A DNA stretch of 64,000 nt from Campylorhamphus procurvoides (lineage: Eukaryota; Chordata; Aves; Passeriformes; Dendrocolaptidae), in NCBI GenBank assembly GCA_013396655.1, contig WBMV01008223.1, positions 70,731 through 134,730 on the forward strand. Direction: 5' to 3'. Made by a program: the position numbers and the translations under genes. Position 1 is the stretch's first letter, and each line of letters opens with the position of its first letter. Positions 1-12,600 of the stretch are shown here, in pieces. The notes beneath the pieces are model-generated. The model saw only the letters and a program-made list of their open reading frames with translations. It was not told the origin of the DNA and searched no databases.

Positions 1-253
1 AATGAGATGTAACTTTATATGTTTGAACTCTGATACCAAGTTTTCATGTTGAGCATTTGGAATTGAAATGGTTGCTGGAAATATTTCAAATAGACTGGTT
101 TTCATCAAAGCTTAATAAAGGAAAATGAATGATCCAAATGACACATTTGCCTTTTGGTAATTTTTTTTCCTATTTGCATAAACAATGAGAATGCTTTATA
201 TTGCTTACATTATGAATAAGTATATAAATAACATACTTTCATCTCTACAGCGT
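1..253. other. AT-rich non-coding sequence
   Basis: There is no open frame of note, no repeat that I recognise and no RNA gene. The stretch is ordinary AT-rich vertebrate-type sequence leading up to the first CR1 fragment. Confidence 0.6.
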
Positions 254-330
254 TCATAGCATCACAGAATGTCTGAGATTGGAAGGGACCTCTGGAGGTC
301 ATCTAATCCAACCCCCCCGCTCAAGCAGGA
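254..330 (-). mobile_element. CR1 LINE 3'-end fragment
   Basis: The plus strand reads as the complement of an avian CR1 3' end: a degenerate catagcatcacagaatg octamer region, then ttggaagggacctctggagg, then a catctaatccaacccc block and a short C-run followed by gctcaagcagg. Only about 75 bp are left, so this is a severely 5'-truncated copy inserted in minus orientation, the usual fate of CR1. No coding sequence remains. CR1 copies lack clear target-site duplications, so the exact ends are approximate. Confidence 0.9.
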
Positions 331-2130
331 TATTGAAATCATATGAAAGGATATGATGGCAACATTTTAGTTGATTCTGCTGTAACATGGCAAAGTATTA
401 CATAGCTATGGTTTTCAGTTTTTAATTCTGACTCAGAAAAAAACTGAAGCACATGTTTAATTCCATCTGTGTTTAAAATGAACCATATGTTCAACTGACT
501 TTTTTTTTTTCTTTTCCAGACTGGAATAACTCAACAAATCATTGCCTTTCATTGCTCTAGTGCCCTGTTATTTAGGCAAATTTAGGTGCAACTAAGCAGT
601 TATTTATTTTGTAGATAAAAAGACTTTAGGAGCACTCTTTACAATACATTTTTTAGATAACCAGTATCTCCTCAGCCTTGGAAATTATGTTTACTCATAT
701 GTCTCTTTGAGTTGATTTTCAATAGTTTGTTTGTTTGTTTTGTGTGGGGGTTTTTTTGGTAGTTTTTTTTTTCTTTTTTTCTTTTTTTTTAATGGGATGA
801 TGATAATAACAGTGCTTTGGGCTGCTTGCTTTTGTTTACGTGGGCTCTAGTCTGGAGTGCAGAGCTGCCAGGCAAAGCTACCATGAGAGAAAGGGGAGAC
901 TCCACTTCTGAATGCCGAAGATCTTCAGGTCCCTCTGAGGAACTTGTGCCAGTAGCGGGTTACTCTAGATGAAGGAAACCTTGATTGTGAATGTTGGCTG
1001 AGTTGTAGGAGGTTTATGACTTTAGGGAATAGAAGAGATTTTTGGGTTTTAGCCTAGAATGGAGAAAATATGGACAACGCCCTGCACTTTTAATGTCGTG
1101 AAGTGCTGACAGACTCTTCTTCAAGGATTTTCATAAATCAGCTTTACAAGCAGCCTCAATAGGTGAATCAGGAACGCATATTTTACAGAAACAAGAGCTA
1201 GCTTATAGTTCTAATCACTGTCCAGAATTTCCCCCAACTAAAGAATTCTGAAAGTGAGCTCCAGGAATCTTCTGCAAAAGAAAATTTAACATTCTCAGAA
1301 TATAAAATAATCTGATATATCTCTTGGTTATATTTGTGTACTTGGCAGGTCTGTTTTTTTCCCCAAAGATGTCTGTCAGTCTGTGGCAGACTAACATTTT
1401 ATATGTCTTTTCACAGACTGTTTCTAGTTGTACACCTCCAGTATTTGTGTTACTTATGTTAAAGTATGTAGTAAGCAAATACTTAGATCTACATTTTTTG
1501 TAAGTCTTCCAAAAATCTTCTGTATTGGTTTGCAACTCACTTTTACATTTTTTATATTGGCCCTGTTACAGACCCATTAGCTTTATTCTTTTCATTTATT
1601 CTCCCTAGGAAAAAAAACAGAAATGCAAAAAAATTATTTATCCCCAAATTTAAAGTCAGGATGTTAACAATGCACTTCTCTGTCTTCTGGTGGTTTTGTA
1701 ATATAAAAAGATAGATAATATAAACTGTTATCAATGCTTCCTTCTAGTTTCTTATTGTCTTGTGGCAAAGCCAAATATTTTCATGAATTGGAATGTCTAT
1801 GTGTAAATAAAAAGCCCTCTTGAAATGAAAAGCTAAATTTAATTACAGGGAAGGTTAAAGGTGCTCAATTGCACGAATATGTTCTCAAAATTTATTTCAT
1901 AAAAATTAAAATGAATGCCTGATTTAAAAAATGATAAATATTTCTATTAAAGGATAAGAAACTTTAAGACACAATGAAATATAAAAATTTTTATATAAAG
2001 ACAGTCAAAGGGAACTTCCATCTTGTATCATGAGATTTAATAATTTCATTTTGAATACAAGCATATCTAATTAGTTTCCAAACAGGACGGGTAAAATCTC
2101 ATCAAGACAGAGGAGCAAGTGTGTTAGCCT
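331..2130. other. AT-rich non-coding sequence with a T-rich low-complexity stretch
   Basis: The stretch is mostly unique AT-rich DNA. A very strong polypyrimidine tract ending in ccag lies at about 499-520, but all three frames after it close within about 22 codons and there is no good donor, so I do not call an exon. The open frames at 1215-1535 and 1552-1734 on the minus strand have no recognisable domain and AT-driven composition. I see no RNA gene. Confidence 0.5.
725..790. repeat. T-rich low-complexity tract (TTTG/T-runs)
   Basis: The tract consists of repeated TTTG units, a TGTG and G5 interruption, and then long T-runs broken by single C residues. It is simple sequence with no coding potential and could be a length-variable site. 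Confidence 0.85.
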
Positions 2131-3620
2131 AAAAATGTTCTTATGAGAATGATCTCTATTCCTTAATGTGGTGGTGGAGCTGTGATTGCTACTGACATTA
2201 TCTGGTAGTTCATCTGAATCAAATGTCAGTCACAGATGCCACATCAACTCTAGATTTACTGGTGGTGCTTGCACGGTTGTCACCTCCTCACCAACAGTGA
2301 CAGCTGCTCCAAGTCAAGTCGTGATGGTACACCCTTGCACCAACAGAGAGCTATTAATTACCCAATGATTTTGGGCCTGAGACCACTTTTTCCTTTTGCA
2401 AGCGGGAATGTCAATAATGTCTAACATGATGAGGGGAACAGCAGCAAGTGTTGATAATTTTCCTTTAGCTAGTGTGACCAAGGAATAGTTTCACCTAAAG
2501 TTTAGCACTGCGCTCTGAGATTAGATCAGAAAGCCTAGAAATCCACAATTTCAAAATGTCTTTGGCTTTGATCTGAATAGCACTGGCTGGTCTCTTTGAG
2601 TCTTACTGTAGGAAGAGTTGAACAGTTGAGAACCTCCTGTGTCTGTCTGATCAGGCTCAGTGGCATTATGGAATTTGGCCTCCCACATAACCTCCTTTGC
2701 CTGTTTGTTAGTTGGTTGACCAAACAGACAGCAGTTGCTGTTTCAGTTGTAGAATACTGAGGGTCTTCAAGGAAACATTAAGATTGCATGGGGAGATGTG
2801 TCTCTGAGAGTGAAATTACCTTGAGAAGTTAGAGGAGATAGTGATTGGTTAGACAAAAATACTTTATTATAGAGCACACAGTTAGGTTTACTTCAGTCTT
2901 TCAAGGGAATTCAGTGAAGGGAGGAAGGAAAGAAGACATACCAAAATCAGCTAATGCTGTTGATTCCATTAAGAGATTATGAAAACCTCTACACAGGAGG
3001 TATAGGATTAGACAGCTTTGCTCAGTGCAGTTTGATTTGTGATTCAGTATATTACCTGTAGATTGCAAACTTCATACTCAATTGGAACAGCTGATTCATT
3101 TAGTTTTTACTAAGCAGCTCATGAGACATATCCCAGCAGTTTAACACACCCTCATGTGTCCACTGGCAGGTTCTTGGCTCTTCACAGGGCTGCTGTACAG
3201 GGAGGCCGGGGCACATTCTGCATCACTGCTCTGAGACCCTTCCTCTAAGTGTTATTTGAACACTCCCTTAATTGAGGGGCCGTAATGCCATAGGAGTCAA
3301 AGTGTCCCTATGTAGTCCGTGGCAGTGCTTGCTGTCAGCAATCCTCTATCATCATGTCTTTTTGCATGTGACACAGCTGAACTTGCCAGTGGCACTACTT
3401 GCACTACACATGCAACTTCCCTGACCCCTTTTCTTGGGGAAGATCTGCAAGTTCCCCCACTCGGGGAACACTGCAAGACATTGAGCACTGAGATGATGTT
3501 TTGATGCCAGCAGTCAGTTGCCTTGCAAAGCAACCATGGTAGCAGTTGGCCCATTTTGCTATGTCATGATCTGTTTCATCCTTCTCACAGGCCAAATGAG
3601 ATGAAATAAAACCTCAGTCA
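2131..3620. other. Anonymous block of higher GC content, unclassified
   Basis: Base composition rises relative to both flanks, and several 60-85 codon open frames overlap on both strands (for example 2186-2368 plus, 2535-2723 minus, 3297-3554 minus, 3319-3504 plus). Overlap on opposite strands with no recognisable domain argues against genes. A canonical AATAAA lies near 3606, in agatgaaataaaacctc, so the second half (about 3120-3620) could be an old LTR or another dispersed repeat. I could not find terminal TG/CA ends or a target-site duplication. The type is undetermined. Confidence 0.3.
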
Positions 3621-6600
3621 AGCTTTTAGTTGACTGCAGAGTCAACATTTCACTTTGATACAACTTTGGAGAAAAAAAAGTGTTGGATCTGGTGATGTTC
3701 TCATCTGTCACCTTCACAATAGCCACTCAATATGCAGAGTGCTTGTGTTAGTTATTAAAACGGCCCCTGTTTCCTGTCTTCAAATAAACCAAGTAAAACA
3801 TTGGGTTACAACTACTCTTTAGCTAAAAGTATGACAAATTCATAGAAACAAGTTTTGAGATCATATAGAACTACCTTTTTCACTCAATGCATTTTGTTGC
3901 TTAAATTAAATGATGTGGCTTATGTTATGTTTTGATCTGCAAGCAGATTTTTTCTCCCCTGTTTTTTGACCCTCCTCACAATTGAATGAATTTTCATGAA
4001 TATGACTGCCCAACAAAGCATCTCGTTTTTCAGATGCCTGCCTTTTGTAATTTAAATAACGTAAGAATATGAACATAGAGATTTTAAATTAAGAGGTAAA
4101 GGCAATCTCACCAAAAGAGTTTATTCAATATATTTCCAACATCATCTATTTCAAGATATAATTAAGATTACCATGGCCTGAGTCTACTTTCCAAAAAGTG
4201 GAGCAGATAGCAATTGTAATAGAGAACAAGAATTTTCCACATAACATTTTTCATTGTCATATTACATTTTTTAATGAGCATTAGTCTTGATCAGAAATGT
4301 AATAAAATGGAACAATACTCTAAAATATGCAGACAGATGTATTATAAAATAACAAATTTTATATATTTCATTTATGTACTGTGAAGTACACATTTTTTTG
4401 CAACATGAACATTAATATCCATTTTTTATCTCGACCCCAAAATCACTATTTAACTGTATCATAATCTGTACTCTATTTTCATGTGGGCTTTTTTGCAGGT
4501 TAATTAAAATTGCATTGTGTGATTAAATACATAGAGTCAGATATTCCATCCCTGTGACACTGTGCCTCTTCAGAGACTGACAGCCTGAGGTGCTGCTCAT
4601 TAACCAACAAATAATTTGAAAATGAAAAGAAGGATGGAGTCCTTCTGGAGGGCAGGAGAGGAATCCACATCTACCTAATCATGAGAAAGGCACTGTTGGA
4701 GCTTTCAGCTTTTGACTTACAGAAGGAGACACCTGCTTAAGGAGAAATTTGCACTTTGAAGATAGTAGTAATAGGGGGGAAAAAATCCCTTAAAAATTCA
4801 GTGCTGTTAGTCTCAAGGATACCCAGTTAGAGAGGATAGATTCAAGAAAGCTTGATGAACACAGAAGGGCAGTCACCCAAGGAACTAACACAGCACTATT
4901 GCCTTTTGTAATGCCTCAGCTTCTGGAGGTATATCAGTATGTGAAAGTGGATCTTTCTTTTGTCATGGTCAGGGCAAGCTTCAAGGCACCATAGTTATCA
5001 GCGAAGTGCTTCAAACTGAAGACTTCAAATGAAACTTACATGCAGAAAAATAAGATGGAATATTATTTTGATTTGGAAATAATTTAGCTTATTGATTTTT
5101 TATACAAGTCAATCTTTCTGGTATTTGCGTGCTCTTTTCAGATTTTAAATGCCTGGGATTGACCATGCTATGTCAGATGTCATCCTTGTGTTCTGCTTGG
5201 TGGGGGGTAGTGGGTGCAGTGAATGAAGATATTAAAAGGTTAATAAAAAAATCAAAGCACTGGGAAGTCTCAGATCCAAAGAATAAACCTTTACCACTGG
5301 ACTAGATAGATTGATGTGACCTACTCCAACTAAAGCAAATTACTGTCTTCAACCCTAATAATATTTTTTGCTGGTGATACAGTTTCTCTAGTATAATAAC
5401 AATTAATTGCATTGGTCTGTCCTCTCTCTCATCGGAATCTTATCTTTGCCAGAGTAAGAGTCCTTATTTATTTACAGCTTAATTTATATCAAATCCCATG
5501 CCTGAGAATCCTTCAACCTATCAGGATTACATCACTTGTGTTTTCACACCGCCAATACCATTTCATGTGAACTCAGGCTGAATTTCCTGGAGCAACTCCC
5601 CCCCCCCACTAGAATATCTAGAAAGGGGAAAAGAAAACAGCAGCAAATTCAGAAGGATACAGAGCATCCTGTCATTTCTGCTACTTGCTGCTGCTGAACT
5701 CACTACTTACTGTGTATGACCTCTGAACATGTTAGCAGCAGCTCCCTGTTCCTCACGTCACAGGGAGACATAGAGTGACACGGAGATCTATCTGCTGCCA
5801 CTCATTTTCTGTGTGAAAGCCACATCTGGATTGTTATGGGGAGTGTTTGGAAGGATGCAAATGGAACATGTATTTAATCCCATTGTTTTGTTTAAAAAGT
5901 GCAAATGTATGAATCATCCTTTGGCTTTTTGCACTTCATTTAATTCATAAATACTGATGTTGATGTATTAGTAAAAAATATAACATTTACACCAGATCTT
6001 ATCTGGTGTATTTCACTTTCTCTATCACACCCAATTAAAATAATTTTTCAACTGTGTTTATCTTCTAATACTACTCAGTTTTACTGCAAGGTAGTTTAAG
6101 ATTTTAATCTAAGTTTATCATGTGACTGTGGGAATGGGGTATACTAGTGTCTCTGTAAATGAGGCATATTAGTATTTCTATAAATGAGGCATCATTGCAG
6201 TCAGAGTGTGAGCTATAATGCTTTAAAGAGGCTCATCTCTGAAGTTCTGTAATTTGGGTGCCATGTGTATTGCAGGTTAATCCCCAGTACACACAAGCCA
6301 ATTCACCAATTTAAACCTCATTATTTCCTGTCAGTTTGTTTTAAACTACAACCACTGCAGAGCAAAAGCTGTGCCCATTGTCCACTGTCATTTGCTTTAT
6401 ATATGGAGACATATATGAGAGTTATTTGTTGACCTTTGAAGTAGAATGTCAAGCTCCTTTAATATTCTTTTATTTCACATGATAAGGAATACAACTGAGA
6501 GTGCTTGGTCAGTTCCATGTGACTCCTGTCCTCCATGGAAATAAGGCTAAGTGACACAGGTGACCCCTAACGTAAGAGAGCAGCTGAGTGCCTTCTCCAG

Positions 6601-7055
6601 CATGTCTGTAGGGCTACATCACCCTGTAAATGGAAAGGAGTTACTTTCTCCTTCTTTTTCTGTGGAATAAAGGTAGCTCAGCTTTCACTAAAGATGCTGC
6701 TACACTGGAATGATTATTACCCATGCATTGGGCATTTTACTTCTTTATACAAAAAATACTGCAGTGCAATATTATGACACAATATAGTGTCATTATAGTA
6801 GTATTGGAAGGAAAACTTTCCTAAAGGCCATAACAAGCCTACCATAGATTTTGATCACACTCTGTTGTATGACTAAGCAAACTTAAGGAAAGATAGTAGG
6901 GGCCCTGTTACCTCTGTCCATACAGAAATTAGGAGTATCTGGGTATCACTCACTAATATAACCTAGAATATAAAAGTAAGCACCTCCCTTCAGACATAAG
7001 GTAGAGCTCTTCCGGCTAAGACATTTGAGATACAATCTAAAAAAAACACTTAGTA
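3621..7055. other. AT-rich non-coding sequence
   Basis: I see no gene, no RNA and no repeat that I recognise, apart from a C10 run at 5598-5607 and an imperfect two-unit tandem duplication at 6138-6187, listed separately. The rest reads as ordinary intergenic or intronic sequence. Confidence 0.5.
6138..6187. repeat. Two-copy 25-bp imperfect tandem duplication
   Basis: Two adjacent 25-bp units share the pattern gg-atact/ttagt-ctgtaaatga, differing at several positions (6138-6162 and 6163-6187). The divergence indicates an old local duplication rather than an active microsatellite. Confidence 0.75.
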
Positions 7056-7140
7056 CTCTGACCCGATCCAACAGTTCAGTTAAGGAATGCTTAACTTCAG
7101 GGTCGTGGCTGACTTCACTGGAGCTGCTTATAGGCTTAAA
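7056..7140. repeat. Possible ancient amniote dispersed repeat
   Basis: The segment contains gacccgatccaacag, then aaggaatgcttaacttcag, then gctgacttcactggagct. From memory, this order (a ccgatcc motif, a tgcttaact motif, a tgacttcantgg motif) resembles an old dispersed sequence common in reptile and bird genomes. I cannot name the family with certainty, and divergence is high. It sits 350 bp upstream of a CR1 copy but is not part of it. Confidence 0.3.
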
Positions 7141-7479
7141 GGCTGGCTCACTTTGGCATGCTGTGCTGTGTAGGGACACACAGTGTGCCACTGTGTGCCA
7201 CCCTGTGGAATGGACAATACTGCAATGCTGCAGCCCATCATACAAATCATTACTGCTTCAGCCACAGTGTTTTAAAAAATCCACTGTTTCAGCAGAAGGG
7301 ATGTTGTCTCCTATCCACAGGAAACAATGTAAGAAGACAAGTGCAGACTGAGCTAAGTGTCCTCTGTGAATTGCAATCCAACGTCCTCATAATTTTGAAT
7401 ACAAAATTAATCACAGATGGAAAGTTCTGATTTTTATCCATAGACATTGGTTTTGAAGGGAGCATGCAGCTCTTTCCAT

Positions 7480-8116
7480 CCACAGTGAACATGAGCCACA
7501 GTGTGCCTCTGTGACCAAGAAGGCCAATGGAATCCTGGCCTGTGTCAGAAACAGTGTGGCAAACAGAACCAGGGCAGTGATTGTTCCCATGCACTAGGCA
7601 CCAGTGAGGCTTCACCTTGAGTACCATGTTCAGCTTTGGGCCCCTCACTATAAGAAAGAGGCACTGGAATGTGTTCAGAGAGGGCAGCAACACTGGTGAA
7701 GGGCCTGGAATATAAATCTTATGAGAAGTGGCCAAAGGAGATGGGGTTGTTAAACCTGGAGAAAGAAAAGGCTGAGGGGATACCTTATCCTTCTCTCCAA
7801 CTACTTCAAAGGAGGTTGTGACAATGTAGGGGTCAGCCTCTTCACCAGGCAACTGATAATAGAACAAGCGGAATGGCCTCAAGTTTCTCAGGGTGAATTT
7901 TAGGTTGAATATTAGGAAAATTTCTTCACTGAATGAGTTGTTAAGCATTGGAACAGGCTCCCCAGGGAAGTTGTAGAGTTACCATTCCTGCAAGTTCAAA
8001 ATACGAGTAGACATGGCACTTTTCTATATGGTTTAGTGGGTATGATAGCATTCTGCCAAAGGTTGGACTTTATCTTGGAGGTCTTTCCTACCTTAATGAG
8101 TCAATGATTCTATGAT
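7480..8116 (+). mobile_element. CR1 LINE copy, ORF2 C-terminal relic plus 3' end
   Basis: The plus strand translates, with frame breaks, into the end of the CR1 reverse-transcriptase protein. Near 7518-7574 it gives [19 protein letters not shown], and it continues through relics of the HLEY-VQ-WAPHYKK block and the LNNLKGGC-like and HWNRLP-like regions. A stop codon lies in the first block, and indels follow. The 3' end has the expected ggttggactt, a tcttggaggtctttcctacctt block and the terminal caatgattctatgat. This is a dead, 5'-truncated copy in plus orientation. The minus-strand 219-codon open frame (7289-7948) is its antisense and is not a gene. Confidence 0.93.
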
Positions 8117-9374
8117 CCATGTGAGAAGTGTTGGAACTGAATGTTCAGCCATGAACAGGGTAGAAACTTTCGTCCGATCACAAAACCATGCTCACAAGCA
8201 GAGTTACACTCACATTCTTGCAGCAAAGTTGGAGACTGAATGGACTATGAGAGCATGCCCTATGTTCTAACACCTTTAGGCGCAGCCCCATTCTAAATGG
8301 ATCTAGTGATGGGAACTTTGTGCTGTAACTAATATATGAATCTAAACTTTGACACCAATCTTCAAAGCTTTTTGTCACCTAACTGCTACAGAAATCAATA
8401 GAAACTGACTATCTAAATAGTAATTAAGTGTGCATGTATATCTGAGAATCTGTGCCTTTGATCTCAAAATCTGTCAGTCTAGCTCATTACAAGCTGTACC
8501 TTTACTTTAAAAATATGTGAGTTATGAATTAAGGATAAGATTAATTAGTAGTGGCATTAACTGTAGCAAAGCATAGACAGATTGCCCTGAAAGAGAAACT
8601 AGAAAGGATAATGGATTTAATGGCATGTGTTCTAATGGAAAAAAATAACCTATTGCATGAGCCTGTCATATCTGAAAAAAATGTGGCTACCATTTACAGT
8701 TCATATACGGACAAAAAGGTTTATACACTAGCAGTATATAAATCACTGAAAAGAGTAAGTCGAGATCTTTATGGTAGCAGTGATATATTTTCCCTCGTGG
8801 AAACCCTAGCCCAACTTTGTATCTACATAATCTCTTTCTGGCATAAGGGGCTGATATATGTTCAGCACCCAGTGCTGGGGAAGGATGAATCCTACATGGA
8901 GACACTCAGTTTCTCTGAGCAAACACCCGTTGAGGAACAAGCATGAAACCTTTGTCTTCATTTACTACTGGGTAACACAGGGATCTCATCATTTAGCCTA
9001 CTAGGCTGCCATGGTTATCATTTAGAGTACGTCCCCAAGCATGGTAAGGACAGAGAACCTAAATAAAAAAATGAGACTTTGACCAGTGGCCAGTGAACTG
9101 GAAAGTTAAATGTTCCTAGTGCAGATATCTCTCGTCTGGGAATTCACACGTGTGCTAACCAGTGAGCTGGCAACTACAAGGCAGAACAGGATGTTGCCTT
9201 CTTCTTTGTCCCTTTTATGACCAGGCCATGGATCTCCATTGGGAAACTTGGTTGAGTTTCAGATCCATTGAGGCCAAGATATATACAAGCAAAAATGTAG
9301 ATTTTTCAAATGACCATGGTGTTAGGCAGAGAAGAATTCTGAGGATGTCAGCTGGCACCTTGGCTCCTCTTTGG
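8117..9374. other. Non-coding sequence with one unassigned 131-codon open frame
   Basis: This unique sequence lies between two CR1 copies. It contains an open frame at 8551-8946 (plus, 131 codons from ATG) whose product I do not recognise. The N-terminal third is Lys/Glu-rich (KHRQIALKEKLERIMD), with no signal peptide and one weak hydrophobic stretch (LAQLCIYIISFW). The frame has no good flanking splice sites or promoter motif, and an opposite-strand frame overlaps it. It may be chance, or a relic of an old pseudogene. Confidence 0.4.
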
Positions 9375-9600
9375 TCATAGAATCATAAAATGGTTTGGGT
9401 TGGAAATGACCTCTGAAAGTTACCTAACCCAATAATAAGCAGTGACAACTTTCACTAGATCAGGTTGCCCAGAGCCCCATCTAACTTGACCTTGAATATT
9501 TCTGGGGATAAGGCATCTACAGCTTCTCTGGGGAGCCTGTTCCAGTGCCTCACCACTGCCATCACAAAAAATTTGATGTCTGGTCTGGGTCTGGTCTGAT
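9375..9600 (-). mobile_element. CR1 LINE 3'-end fragment
   Basis: The plus strand starts with tcatagaatcataaaatgg and continues ttgggttggaaatgacctct, which is the complement of a CR1 3' terminus. It then carries caggttgcccagagccccat, and further on ctctggggagcctgttccag and tgcctcaccactgccatcac, all standard positions of the complemented CR1 3' region. Similarity fades after about 9600. The copy is truncated and non-coding, in minus orientation and opposite to the CR1 at 7.5-8.1 kb. Confidence 0.93.
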
Positions 9601-12600
9601 GTTGGAGAACAAGTTAAAAAAAGACTATAAACTCCCACTTCAAAACTTGATGATACTGAACAATCACTGCCCTGCAATTTCTTCAAGATGCAGAATGATA
9701 CCATGGCTTTCGAACTACCTCTGGACTCTCACTGTGATGGCAGCTGTCGTACTACAATCATTATACCTGTGTCAGTACAACATAATGTCAAAGATACAAT
9801 GTACTGATATAGCTAAACTCCTTTCAGACCCATGCTTGCATTTCAGGATATATGTGTGCTAACTTTACCTATGCTGCACTGTGCAGGACAGACATGTTTT
9901 GGGTTGGATACCTTTTTAGACCTAGTTTTCAGTGCTATCTTAGAATAATTCTTTGCCACTTCTCTAATTTCCTAATTGATCATATGGATGCAGACATGGT
10001 GGAGGAAATTTAAATTTTAAAAATAAATATAATTGAATATAACTGCTACATAAATCAGGAGTCAAGCTAATATAGAATGAAATACATGATTACAGCAATA
10101 GTTTTACCAGGAGATGATGTGGTGAAACCTGTGAGACTTAAGAATGGATGGGGTCTCACCATGCTTGGAAGCAGGAAGTGCATGCCTAAGTCTGATGGCT
10201 ATAAAAGATCCCAGATTACTGTTAACATCCCAATTGCACTTGTTCTGCCAGTTCAAAAATTGTGAGGGGAATAAAAGAGAAAAGAAAAGTAAGGGTTTGC
10301 AATTATAGTAAAATGAATGGTCTTGGTTTCATGTTCTCATAGCTTTTGATTTAAGGCTTTGAATAGTGAAGGGGTGGCTAAGGAGCAAAGTGCTTATACA
10401 TGAGCCAGGTCTCCTGATGTGGTGGTTAAGTGCACAGTCCAGTCTGCAGATGAAGGAAGGGAATGCACAGAAGAGAACTCTTACCTAAGCCTTCCCCATG
10501 TTTTGGGCTGCTGGGTTCAGGTCCAGCCCTCAAGCAAAGATTAGAGCAGTCCTTAGGCTAGCTTGCTAAGTAGACAGATCCCTCTGCAAGTGCAAGATTA
10601 CTCCCAAAAGAATATTATTGACTGCTGCTTTCAATTTGATTTTAAATGATTCATGTACTAATTGAGCTTCTACTACTTTTCAGCTGAAATATTATTTGAT
10701 CTATCTATTTGGGAATTCAGTGCTGTTCCAATGTCCTGACAATTGTCATTGTGTAATTGACCACCACCACCAAAAAAACAAACAAGCAGCTGCAGAGCAA
10801 ATTCTGCTGATTGAATTTGCTGTGTGAGAGTGATTGGGTAAATATAGTGCTGCAGCTTACTTTTCTAGCAACAAAGCTAGAAAATGCTTCAAGGCAGTGA
10901 TGCAAATGGGCAGAAACAAGAATCTAGCACAAACCAGGAACAATGTTCCCCAGTGACTGACTTGTTCAGATGCCCTGGTTCATGCTAATAATAGAAAAAA
11001 TAACAGACAACAGTATATGATCTTCTTCAGAACAATTTGTTAAACCCCAAAATATTTGAAAGATGAGATAATAAAGGCACAGGAAGGTGATTTAAAGGAT
11101 CCCTGTAAGAATTACTCAACAAATATTCACCTTGACAAACTGACGAGTGGGGCTGTATTTCCAGTAAATATACACTGACTGACAGAACATCTTCTTTCCC
11201 TTCCTTTTTTGTTTGTTAGTTTGTTTGGTTGGTTGGGTTTTGATTTTTTTTTCTAGTATTTAAGGCATCCTAAATCACTTCACTAATTTGGGCACTACCT
11301 CTTTACAAGCATTCATCTGTGCCACAAGGTATTTGCCACAGATACTGTTCTTTCCAGTATTTATTTATCTTTCCCCAGGGTGTATGTTTGTGTTGGTATC
11401 CCAAATGGTGATAAAGCACAGAACAACTAAACTAACCTTTAAAACCTCAGAGTACAGGGAGATGACCCCAGTGTCACCTAGCGATTGTCCAGAAAACTAA
11501 GGGCATGCTTGTTGAAATAACTAGACAGAAGGCCTCAAAAGACTAGGAAAACATTTTCATAATGTCCTGACATCTTCCCGTATTCTTTCTTCAGAAAGGA
11601 AGGCCAGATCTAGATTTGTGAAATACTGTATTTGGCCTTAGGCATTCTGCCAGCTTCAATGAGAACTTCAGTGTAAGACTGTGGGTTTCAATAGGAGGCT
11701 GAGCTCAAAACCTTGGCCCCTCTCCCACCCAGAGAAGTTCACCTGACCCTCCATGGTTTATGGGACACGCCTTGTGGAACAGCACAGGCCACAGATTGTT
11801 TATTCCTCCTCTAGAAGATAGAGGTCAGGAAATCATCTGGCCACATATGCTAAATGACTACACAACCCTAGTTTGTGTGTGTTGCTCAGAGAGGTGATCA
11901 AGGCAAAATAAAGATTACATTAACTGAAAGATAAACACATTGAGTTCAATCAGCTTAATGCACTGACATTAAGATACTTGAACAAGGAGAATCTGTTGTT
12001 CTTTTTATTACATTTCACATAACTGATATGTCTTTCTTCTGAATAAACTGTATAAAATTATATTGAGTTTTACATGTATATTAATCTTAGTAGGCACAGG
12101 AAAAAAACACAACAAAACCACAAAAAACACCATAGAAATTAAATGAACAATTTTGAACCAGCTCAATGGTCCCTTCATTTTATTGTAAGACACATCACTT
12201 TTGTAAAAAAACCCCAACACATCTTGTAGAAGTCACTCAATAGAACACCCACCTAATTGTGTGTTTCAAAAAGATTTAAACCTGAGATTAAATGACCTGA
12301 TGAATTGGAGCTTGATATACCAGAGCACTCCTGAGCATGTTAACAAAACACTAGAAAAGGAAAATAAAGATATATTTGGTCTTTCAAAAAAAAACAAAAC
12401 ACTTTGTCTTTTGAGTGAGTCAAAAGTTATAAGGCCGAAGGTAAGAAGCAGATTGTTTGTTTTTCTTCGCTCAGTAAAAGGCAAAAAAAGAGACATAGGA
12501 GTAAACAAGACGATTTCAGTACAGTCAAAAGGACAAGTAAGAAAACTCTGCTTATATTTCCTGGTGATATGAAAGTGGGAGCAGAGGAGAGGAAGAAAAT

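Noticed and set aside
499..601. Strong polypyrimidine tract with ccag and following open sequence
   Set aside because: All three frames close within about 22 codons and no good donor follows. Splice-like tracts are common next to T-rich DNA.
7289..7948. 219-codon minus-strand open frame
   Set aside because: It is the antisense of a plus-strand CR1 copy (7480-8116), so it is not a gene.
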